64,000 nt of DNA. Origin: Castor canadensis (Eukaryota; Chordata; Mammalia; Rodentia; Castoridae). A model generated the notes under the pieces. The model saw only the letters and a list, made by a program, of their open reading frames with translations. It was not told the origin of the DNA and made no database searches. The stretch is taken from assembly GCF_047511655.1 (NCBI RefSeq), contig NC_133386.1, positions 172,443,146 through 172,507,145 on the forward strand. The letters run 5' to 3'. Within the stretch, counting starts at the first letter, position 1. Each line of letters begins with the position of its first letter. The position numbers were made by a program, and so were the translations under genes. Shown piece by piece: positions 55,825 through 64,000 of the stretch.

Positions 55825-56020
55825 GGAGGTATACTAGCTATGCAGCTTACTTTTTGGCCTTTGACAAGTTATGTCACCGTTTGGCCATATTTCCATATTT
55901 TCAAAATGGATCCAAAAAGAAATAAAATAGGATTTTTTTGAGAATTAAGTATCAGTGGTAGATTAGAGACTAACAATGCTTAATACATTGTTAGTGCTCC
56001 TCTGAGTGTCAGCTGTTATT
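55825..56020 (+). repeat. MIR SINE
   Basis: TTTGACAAGTTATGTCACCG, CCATATTTTCAAAATGGATC and TTAGTGCTCCTCTGAGTGTC; diverged forward MIR. Confidence 0.5.
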
Positions 56021-56954
56021 AATATGAAGATGGCTAGTTAAACATACAAGTTTAGAGTTGAGAGGAATTTGTACAATTCATGTTTTGATATTGTAGTCAG
56101 ATTGTAAATGACTGGTATTAGTGGTAGAAGGCTAAGTTGTTGCCAGGTTCTGCCAACACTTGGAGAAAAGCAAACTCCAGAATGGGCAGTAACTGTTATC
56201 ATACAACAAGAGAGGATCAGGGGTAGAAATAACTTGCTCATCCAAGTGAACTGAGATGAACACCTCAAAGGAACAGGTCTCAACACAGAGTCACTGTAGC
56301 ACCATTCTGCCTTTTCTCTTGAACCTGCTATGTTGCAGTTCAGCTCCATGGGATTTGTTCTGTGGAGGATTTTGTGGGTCCAAAATTGAATTGAGCATGG
56401 GCTCTAGATTTATTATAGAAAAATAGTTACACAGCAAATTTATATTCTTTCATCTGGGTCATGACTTCTGGTTTCAAATACATGGGTTTATTTTACTCTA
56501 ATTTCTGGCCTTGATAATGGGTCATTTGGTCTAACAAAGGATCTTTACTTGGTTTATGGATTTATTCATATGAAAGTACTTAATGTTGTCAGGCAATTTG
56601 CATTCAGAGTTACATTTACTGAACTTTTTAAAATAATTGAACAGTAAAAGTACAATTAGATACAATGAATAATACTAACAAGTAGTTCTTAAAATTATTT
56701 TGAATATAGCCTACCTTAGGGGAAATATATTTTTAATTGTGAACACATTTACTGCAACGCCATACACCTTTAGAATCTCAGTGGAACACTATTTACTTGA
56801 CTGCGTATGATAGTTTCTGTCTCTATTCTATTCTATTAAAAACATTCTAGATCCTCCACTGAATTGATATCATGGCACACTATGGTCATGTTCTGTGGTT
56901 TGAAAAGCACTCATCTAGTTCACCCTAACATCACCTGAAGAAAAGGAAAAGTCT

Positions 56955-57045
56955 TGCTGGTGGTGTGGCTCAAGTGGTAGAACACCTATCTAGCAAGTGC
57001 AAGGCAGTTCAAAAACCCCAGTGCCACTCCCCATCCCCAAACAAT
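56955..57045 (+). repeat. ID SINE, sense
   Basis: GGTGGTGTGGCTCAAGTGGT, AGAACACCTATCTAGCAAGT, GCAAGGCAGTTCAAAAACCC; strongly similar to the ID arm at 37303. Confidence 0.85.
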
Positions 57046-57049
57046 GTGA

Positions 57050-57600
57050 AGAAATGGTAAGGGAGAAGAAGTGGTTGGTAGAATTCAGCAGGAGTGTAGT
57101 ATTTGAGGATTTCTTAACATGGTCTTATTATGGACAGGTTCAAAGGTTTAGAAGCCATAGCTCTTGCCCCGAGTATGCCTTTAAGATGAGTATTTGGGGT
57201 GAAGAATTTTTTTTAAGTGGTATTGGGAACGGCTGCAGGGAGAAGGGGGGTCAAAGAGGGGATGCTGCTAGCAGGGAGTTTGAAAGAATATAGGCATGTG
57301 CTTAGAACAACTGTAACTCTACAGGGGCTGGAGATGGAGGTATGCCACGCTGAATTCCTTAGTAGTCAGTGTCTGCCTCTTCAGCCACCTCATAGAAGCA
57401 GGTCTGGTAGGAACAGAGAGGTCATGTGAGTTTAGAGAAGAAAGTAATTTTAGCCAGAGGCATGGAACCAGGAATGGTTCCTTAGAGGAAGTGGTATTTG
57501 AGGTAGGCCTTGAAAGATGGGTAGGGCTTTACTAGGTAGATGCAGGCTGTAAGGTAGCCCTCCTCTCTGTTTCCTAACAGCTTGTGCACATTGATTGTAG
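57050..57600 (+). other. TRIM44 intron 1 sequence, no feature recognised
   Basis: Includes a 98-codon plus-strand frame (56997-57293) that starts in the ID SINE; not a credible gene. Confidence 0.35.
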
Positions 57601-57609
57601 CACAGAATG

Positions 57610-57740
57610 TGCTACAATTTATCTCTTTCCATGTCTGTCCTCTGTGGGTTATGAATTCTTTTAAGGCTAGGACTATATGTTATTCATCTTTGTGTTCTAG
57701 CACTTAGCACAGTGCCTACTGGATAATAGACATGAAGAAT
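57610..57740 (+). repeat. L2 LINE 3' end
   Basis: TTATGAATTCTTTTAAGGCT, AGGACTATATGTTATTCATC and GCACTTAGCACAGTGCCTAC. Confidence 0.75.
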
Positions 57741-58369
57741 ATGGTAAACGTGTGATATGAAGTATAATTCATCTAGTCCAGAGCATTACTGAACAACTGA
57801 AAGAGACATTTTTGTAGAGTGGTTTAGCGCATCAGTGTTTATATTGGGATCAAATTCAACTATATCTAAAGTAGAAATATAACTTGGAAAAATCCAAAAG
57901 TAATAGCAACTCATGCAAGATAAATTATTTATCTCTCATTTAAAAGAAGTTTGGATGCAGGCAGTCTAAGGTTGGAGGAAACATGGAGTTACGAGGAATC
58001 TAGATTATTGTCAGCTCTCTTCTGATATCCTTAAGGTGTGATCCTTGTCATAGGGTAGGGTGACTGCTGGAGGTCCTGCCTACACTCCAGAATAGCAGAC
58101 ATAGAAAAGTGAAGGACCATTTTAAGGAACGACTCCATTTTAAGGAACTTCTCCAGAGATTGCTCACATTGCTGCTTAGGTTTCATGGCCAGACCTCAAC
58201 CCCATGGCCTTATATAGTGGCAAGGAAGACTGAGAATAATCATTTCTCTAAGCTCTAGTATGTCTACTACCTGAAAGCTCTAGCATGAAACCTAAAAGCT
58301 GAGGTTTCATTACTAAGGAAAAATGGAAAAATGAATATTGAAGACTTTGCCTCAGGTGGCTTTGCATCT

Positions 58370-58580
58370 GTGAGGTTGAGTCCTGGCTCTTTTACCTCAG
58401 TGTTATGTTGGTTACTCCAGTCAGTTTCTGTGAGTCTTGGTTTCTTAACATGGGCATAATAATTGTTTCTCCTCAGTGGATTATGGTGAGGAAAAGTAAG
58501 ATCACAGATGTAAAGAATTTAGTACAATGCCAATAATATAATAAGTCCTCAGCAATTGGTGGCTCTTATTCTTACTACTG
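58370..58580 (+). repeat. MIR SINE
   Basis: GAGGTTGAGTCCTGGCTCTT, GAGTCTTGGTTTCTTAACAT, GGGCATAATAATTG and AGTACAATGCCAATAATATA. Confidence 0.7.
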
Positions 58581-59174
58581 GGAGAGAGCCATCTAAGGTT
58601 CTATTCTGAGTTCAATTCCAGACAAGTTAGTCTGGCAACAGTAGATGTTCTGGACAGCAAGTTTTCTTTGGGTGAGAACTGTTCAGCCCCCTCTCCTTCT
58701 GCTCCTTCTGTCTGCTGTAATCTGCTGTGTTGATAGGCTGATGGAAAACTTGTCTTCAGAAAAGAAGCTCTTATATATTTCAGTGTCCTGCTGGTGCCTT
58801 ATGTATTAGCTAACCAAAACACAGCTGGTAGTTCTAATTTTAGGTTCACAAGTCTTGATGGTTGTCCTCTTTAGATTCTGTTTTACATTCTGAACTGTGG
58901 GAAATTATTATAGAAGCTGAGGGGAGACGGAGGCAATTTACCCTTTACTTTCTGGTTAGAAAATAACTTTCATTTTTCTCAGTAGGCAGTCATGGAGAGA
59001 GATGTAAGAATAAATTTATATAGGTCCCTCTACTCTGTCTGTACTTTGGGTCTATGTGAACCTGTATTGAGTGGTAGATTCTGACTGCATAAAAATGCTA
59101 ACTTTTGACTGAGGTTTTAAAATTAAAAGAGACTAGGAACTTTTGTCAGTTGTTGAATTTTTAGACTATTCTAG

Positions 59175-59480
59175 AGATAATAAGAAAAAAAATAGGTACT
59201 ATTTATTGAGCAGTTTGAAGCCAGGTGTATTTCATATATTACTTCATTTGATCCACAGTATAACTACACAATAAGCTACACTGTTATGACACCCATTTCA
59301 CACATGAGGAAATTTATACTCAAAGAGATTGACTTTTGCTGAGGGTAACCCAGTTAGTATGTGGAAGTACTGGGATTTGAATTCATGTTCAACAACGAAG
59401 TTAGTACGTGGAAGTACTGGGATTTGAATTCATGTTCAGCAACGAAGTACATATTCTTTCCATCATCCCATTTTACTTGT
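59175..59480 (-). repeat. MIR SINE with an internal 47-bp tandem duplication
   Basis: Reverse MIR: ACTATTTATTGAGCAGTTTG, CACCCATTTCACACATGAGG, ACTCAAAGAGATTGACTTTT, then a segment that occurs twice in tandem (59353-59399 and 59400-59446), each carrying GTGGAAGTACTGGGATTTGA. Confidence 0.85.
59353..59446. repeat. 47-bp tandem duplication (2 copies)
   Basis: Two adjacent 47-base units with two differences (TAT/TAC and CAAC/CAGC), about 96% identical and no indel. It lies entirely within the MIR above, so it arose after that old insertion. Confidence 0.95.
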
Positions 59481-60421
59481 ACCCTCACTTATTTATTCCC
59501 ACTCACATTGAAGCTTTCTAAATTGCACTGACACATTTGTCTGACATTTACTATCTATATGGAGGGATTTAATATGTAAATATTCCAGAATTGTTTTTTT
59601 CCATCTCTCTGAAGTTTTCTTTTTTGATATTCCACAGGGCAGTTTTAGTATTAACAAATGGCTTTCTTCATTTTTTTTTCTTTTCAGTACTTCTCCAGCT
59701 TATTATCTGATACTTGGTAGTCACTCAATATATACAATTAATAAAAACAACAAACTGATAGCTTCAATTTATTGAGAACTTAGCATGCACTAGCTTCTGT
59801 ACTGTAAACTTTCTATACATTAATTTTTACAGTTTTTGAGATACATTTATTAAGATGCTTATATGTTATTTAAAGTTAATAGCATGGTTTTTTTCCTTTT
59901 GATCTCTTCATTCATTCAGTAAGCATTTATTCAAAGCTTAAATTTGCTAAGTGGAGTAGTTTTGACAGTAAATGGAATAGTTTTGACAGTAGGTCAACAC
60001 AAGGCTAGTGGGATGGAGGGGGAAAAAACCCCAAAAAACTCAAACCCAAAACAGATAGCCACTATTCTGAACTCAGCATCTTTTGATTCTTTGTAATATA
60101 GAATTCATTATTTAGCAGCCAGTTTAGGATATTTATGTGGTTTACATTTACTTTCCTGCTGATATATGACTCTTCTTTTTGTGCTTAGTTGGTTATAGAC
60201 ATTAAACTAGACTGAATCTTATAAAAGCATAGTGACTAGTTGTCAGAAACTGCTTCATCCTGTTCTGAACTCACTTTTGTGTGCCATATTCCACTTTTGT
60301 TTCTGTCCCGTGCCCATTTTTAAAGGATGTTTACAATAGAATGAACTGTTATTTTTGTGTTTGGAAGTAGATGGAAGGATATGTGCAGATCAGATATTCT
60401 GTCCTTTGAAGAGACACCCTG

Positions 60422-60672
60422 ACTTTCTTAGTATTCTAAAACATGGAACCATAGAGGCAGAAAACTTAGAAACTTTTAAAAAAGAGTTGCTTCCAGGGGT
60501 AGCAACTTCAGGTGTCTTCAGGAACCAGAAAAGAAACATAAATAATAGAAGTAAGCCAGTGTAACTGGAGAGAGGTTGCTTTGCTTAAAAAAGCAGATAG
60601 CTGCCACTTAACTTCAGCCCATTTCTGCTGTGTAGGAATGAGATGCCAATACAGTCATATCTTTCAGTTTTC
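60422..60672 (+). repeat. 251-bp direct duplication, copy 1
   Basis: Aligns without gaps to 62238-62488 (constant offset 1816). By eye I count 9 mismatches in 251 bases, 8 of them transitions. It is not a repeat family I recognise. A 69-codon open frame at 60355-60564 overlaps but starts at a GTG and is not conserved in a recognisable protein. Confidence 0.93.
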
Positions 60673-61399
60673 AAAAAAGAAGCTAAAAATCTTCATTGTT
60701 GTGTTGTATCTCTTGATTTTTAAATTTGGCAGCTAATTTAGAGTTGCCAGTGTCATGTGTGGAACAACACTAAAAGCAAAAGAAAATAGTTCTGTAGGCT
60801 TTGAATTTGTAGCTTCTAATTTGGTCAGTCTTCCTCACTTATGGATGGAGAAATAGAAACCCAGAGATAGAGCTAGCAACAAAGCTAGGAATAGAACCTG
60901 AGTTTCAGGTTTTTTTATGCAATGAATGTCACAGTAGGAAAGTTAAACTTTTGGGAATCTGGGAAAAGGTAATACCCTTTTTTCCTAGAAAAATACATGT
61001 ATGGAACAAATTTTGTATACAGCTTTGGGAATTTCAGTCCACCTGAAATCCATATATTAACACCAGGTAAAGAACCCACTCTGTACCTGCTGGTTCATAT
61101 GGTTGCAGTATAAAAGGTATAAGCCCCAGCACTTAAATTTAGGCAAACTAATGAAAAGAGACCTTTGGAGCAGGAGGCCTGGGTTCTCCTTTCTTCTATT
61201 TTTCACTTCTTCCTGTCTTCTCACCTGTCTTTTTTATTTTTATAGTTTGTATACTAAATCTTAATGATGCAACTAATAGGAGTACCTTGAACTAAATCTA
61301 GAACCTTCCTCCTACTACTTTAATACTAGTCTCATCAGCAGTAGCTTTTCTAGTCTTTTACATACCATATATCATCCACAGAAAGTATGTTTTTATTAT

Positions 61400-61985
61400 A
61401 CGTGGCATTTTATTTTGCAAGGTTTTGTTTTTTTTTTTTAATTCCACAGTATGTCTTCTATATCCAGGTACATACAAACTACTTCATTCTTTTTTATTTG
61501 TTATGTCATATTAGTTTGTTAATTACACAGTTAGGCATTCACTATTGATGAAAGCTTAGGATGTTAACAATTTTTCAGTATTGCAAACAGGCTGCAATAA
61601 ATATATTTCTGTGCATGCATCCTTGACACATATTCTAATGTTTTTTTAAAGAGGAAAGGAAAAGTGGACTTGCTAAGCATGTGATTTCAGTGTAGCATTT
61701 CCATTTTACGCTTCCATGAGTAAGTGACATATGGAAGTCCCCAATTTCCCCCAGTCTCTGTTATTATCAGGTTAAATTTCTTTCACTCTGATGGGTAAGG
61801 AATGCTATTTTAATTATGAGTAAGTTTGAGTATCTTTTTATAATTATTAGCCATTTCATACACTTATTTTGTTCATATCCATTGTTAGAATTTATTATTT
61901 GGCTTTTTTGCGGCTTATTTGACTTTATTTATAAGGCATGTTTTTTTTCATGTATTCTTGATCTACAATCTTTTCTGTTGCACAT
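61400..61985 (-). mobile_element. Ancient L1 (L1M) fragment, antisense
   Basis: TTCACTATTGATGAAAGCTT, AGTATTGCAAACAGGCTGCA, AATAAATATATTTCTGTGCA, TCACTCTGATGGGTAAGGAA and TTGAGTATCTTTTTATAATT follow the reverse L1 order. Confidence 0.7.
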
Positions 61986-61991
61986 GTTACA

Positions 61992-62200
61992 GATTTTTTT
62001 TCCCCAGCACTGGGATTTGAACTCAGGGCCTCGTGCTTGCTAGGCAGGCAATGACTCTTCCACTTGAGTCACTCCTCCAGCCCGTTTTTGAGATGGGGTC
62101 TCAAGAACTGTTTGCCTAGGGCTGGCTTCGAACTTCCATTTCCTGATCTCTGCCTCCTGAGTAGCTAGGATAACAGGTGTGAGACACTGGCACCTGACTT
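61992..62200 (-). repeat. B1-dID SINE, antisense
   Basis: GCACTGGGATTTGAACTCAG, CGTGCTTGCTAGGCAGGCAA, CACTTGAGTCACTCCTCCAG, then TTTTTGAGATGGGGTCTCAA, GGGCTGGCTTCGAACTTCCA and AGTAGCTAGGATAACAGGTG. A full, little-diverged copy. Confidence 0.92.
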
Positions 62201-62237
62201 CATTTAGATCAAGAAGATCTAAGTCAGATTCCACCTA

Positions 62238-62488
62238 ACTTTCTTAGCATTCTAAAACATGGAACCATAGAGGCAGAAAGCTTAGAAACTTTTAAAAGAC
62301 AGTTGCTTCCAGGGGTAGCAACTTCAGGTGTCTTCAGGAGCCAGAAAAGAAACATAAATAATAGAAGCAAGCCAGTGTAACTGGAGAGAGGTTGCTTTGC
62401 TTAAAAAAGCAGATAGCTGCCACTTAACTTCAGCCCATTTCTGCTGTGTAGGAATGAGATGCCAGTACAATCATATCTTTTAGTTTTC
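62238..62488 (+). repeat. 251-bp direct duplication, copy 2
   Basis: Second copy of the segment at 60422-60672, beginning about 38 bases after a B1-dID SINE. Flanks differ immediately on both sides (right flank ATTTGCCATTG here, AAAAAAGAAGC at copy 1), which defines the breakpoints to within a few bases. Confidence 0.93.
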
Positions 62489-62489
62489 A

Positions 62490-63100
62490 TTTGCCATTGA
62501 CTACTGTGATTTTGGGGACATTAATTGACTTCCACAAAGCCATTTTCCCTCATTGTAAAGTGAGAATGCACCATCTCTTAGTTATTGCATTATTGTGAAA
62601 TGCTGGTGGAAGGTTGTATGGGTGCTGTAATTTGATTTACAATGGCTATTTTTCTCATTGAGAACATGCTGCTTTTTAAGGTTATCTTGAAATGCCAATA
62701 CAAGAGCATATGTAAGTGCTTTGGAGAGTGTCTTCAGATATGAGGCATTTGTCCTTTCTTTGGTTTTATTATGACCTATCCATAGGGAATGGCTTTTGTA
62801 AAGCATTTTACACTCATACAAATTGATCAAATTCTTAGAGGTGGGTGTCACAACATAGCTGTTTCTTTATTCTGCATTCTCTTAGGGGAGGAAAGAAGTG
62901 CATAAACAAGGTATGCTTATTTGAATTATGTTCTTGGAATGAATGCATTAGTGAAATGGAGTTAACATACAGATATCAGGGGGGAGTTCTATTTCTCTAC
63001 CAGTCATGATGCTTGCCTCAAGATTGACATGGTCATTTAAGAAGCCAGATATGTACATGGTTAGAATTAGCCTTCCCGGAGCTGGACCAGATTTTAGAAG
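62490..63100. other. TRIM44 intron 1 sequence, no feature recognised
   Basis: AT-rich unique DNA between the duplicated segment and the terminal L1; no gene seen. Confidence 0.35.
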
Positions 63101-63106
63101 AAGATT

Positions 63107-64000
63107 TTATTTTTTTCAAATTTTTATTGTTTTATTATTCATATGTGCATACAATGCTTGGGTCATTTCTCCCCCTTGCCCCCACCCCTTCCCTTACCAC
63201 CCACTCCGCCACCTCCCTCTCCCCCCCCCCACCGCCTTGATACCCGGCAGAAACTATGTTGCCCTTACCTCTAATTTTGTTGAAGAGAGTATAAGCAATA
63301 ATAGGAAGGAACAAGGGTTTTTGCTAGTTGAGATAAGGATAGCTATACAGGGAGTTGACTCACATTAATTTCCTGTGCATGTGTGTTACCTTCTAGGTTA
63401 ATTCTTTTTGAGCTAACCTTTTCTCTAGTTCCTGGTCCCCTTCTCCTATTGGCCTCAGTTGCTTTTAAGGTATCTGCTTTAGTTTTCTGTGTTAAGGAGA
63501 ACAAATGCTAGTTAATTTTTTAGGTGTCTTACTATCCTGACACCTCCCTTGTGTGCTCACTTTTATCATGTGCTCAAAGTCCAATCCCCTTGTTGTGTTT
63601 GCCCTTGATCTAATGTTCGCATATGAGGGAGAACATACGGTTTTTGGTCTTTTGGGCCAGGCTAACCACACTCAGAATGATGTTATCAATTCCATCCATT
63701 CACCAGCGAATGATAACATTTCGTTCTTCTTCATGGCTGCATAATATTCCATTATGTATAGATACCACATTTTCTTGATCCATTCGTCAGTGGTGGGGCA
63801 TCTTGGCTGTTTCCATAACTTGGCTATTGTGAATAGTACTGCAATAAACATGGGTGTGCAGGTGCCTCTGGAGTAACCTGTGTCACAGTCTTTTGGGTAT
63901 ATCCCCAAGAGTGGTATTGCTGGATCAAATGGTAGATCAATGTTTAGCTTTTTAAGTAGCCTCCAAATTTTTTTCCAGAGTGGTTGTACTAGTTTACATT
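63107..64000 (-). mobile_element. Young L1, antisense, continuing past the right edge
   Basis: On the minus strand: ORF2 C-terminal region, visible as a 78-codon frame at 63672-63908 with LLxIYPKD-like, FTIAKLWKQP, WIKKMWYLYIMEYYAAMKK motifs; then the 3' UTR with its G-rich tract (C-rich at 63171-63232), then poly(A) (T-rich at 63107-63126). The frame is broken by small indels relative to a functional copy. At least 890 bases long, the longest of the three sister copies. The element enters from beyond 64000. Confidence 0.93.

Larger units (their letters stand above)
49940..64000 (+). other. TRIM44: TRIM44 intron 1, 5' part (14 kb within the window)
   Basis: Begins with the strong donor GTAAGT directly after the B-box-coding sequence and has no recognisable TRIM44 coiled-coil exon before the window ends. 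It is AT-rich and about half repeats: ancient antisense L1 copies, ID/B1-dID SINEs, MIR, L2, and a young L1 at the right edge. The TRIM44 frame stays open into the intron until a stop at 50300-50302. Confidence 0.85.

Noticed and set aside
60355-60564. 69-codon frame in copy 1 of the 251-bp duplication as a protein gene
   Set aside because: It starts at GTG, has no recognised family, and copy 2 has substitutions with no sign of preserved codons.
63672-63908. Functional reverse transcriptase gene
   Set aside because: It is only the C-terminal end of L1 ORF2 on the minus strand, broken by small indels; the rest lies outside the window.

Overview
The window is nuclear DNA from a eutherian mammal, almost certainly a rodent. 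It holds two protein-coding loci on the + strand in CpG islands, separated by about 37 kb of AT-rich non-coding DNA filled with mammalian repeats (MIR, L2, ancient L1, MLT1/MaLR LTRs, Tigger). Younger SINEs combine a 7SL-derived B1 arm with a tRNA-Ala-like ID arm (B1-dID type), and there are young 5'-truncated L1 copies. B1-dID SINEs are known from several non-murid rodent groups, including Castoridae. From memory of similar SINE and L1 sequences I favour a beaver (Castor) or close relative; that species call is an inference.

Layout. 1-8.8 kb: upstream intergenic DNA with an L1 tail, two Tigger-type DNA transposon remnants, an MLT1 LTR, MIR/L2 copies and one repeat-poor block (about 3.34-3.9 kb) that looks like a regulatory element. 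8.87-11.66 kb: FJX1, an intronless gene for the Golgi four-jointed kinase (437 aa, ATG at 9493), with a GC-box/E-box promoter, a 28-codon upstream ORF and an AATAAA signal at 11638. 11.7-48.6 kb: intergenic DNA without a gene I can support. It has nested repeats whose order of insertion can be read (L1 into MLT1, Tigger into L1, B1 into MIR, ID into L1), a B1-B1-ID three-part SINE, a GGAA microsatellite grown from a SINE tail, and unique AT-rich blocks with homeodomain-type motifs. 48.6-49.94 kb: CpG island and first coding exon of TRIM44 (222 codons: UBP-type zinc finger, Glu/Ser-rich acidic region, B-box), ending at a GTAAGT donor. 49.94-64 kb: 5' part of TRIM44 intron 1, with a long antisense ancient L1, a dense cluster of ID/B1-dID insertions, a 47-bp tandem duplication inside a MIR, a 251-bp direct duplication (96% identical, 1.8 kb apart), and a young antisense L1 that runs off the right edge. 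The remaining TRIM44 exons lie outside.

The FJX1-TRIM44 order and orientation match human 11p13, so this is conserved mammalian synteny. The two genes are not known to act in one pathway. I found no CRISPR array, rRNA or tRNA gene, recent provirus with coding capacity, or new gene system. The observations most worth checking are the local duplications in TRIM44 intron 1, the upstream ORFs of both genes, the trimeric SINE, and the candidate FJX1 enhancers. Repeat boundaries are estimated by eye, usually to within 10-30 bases.
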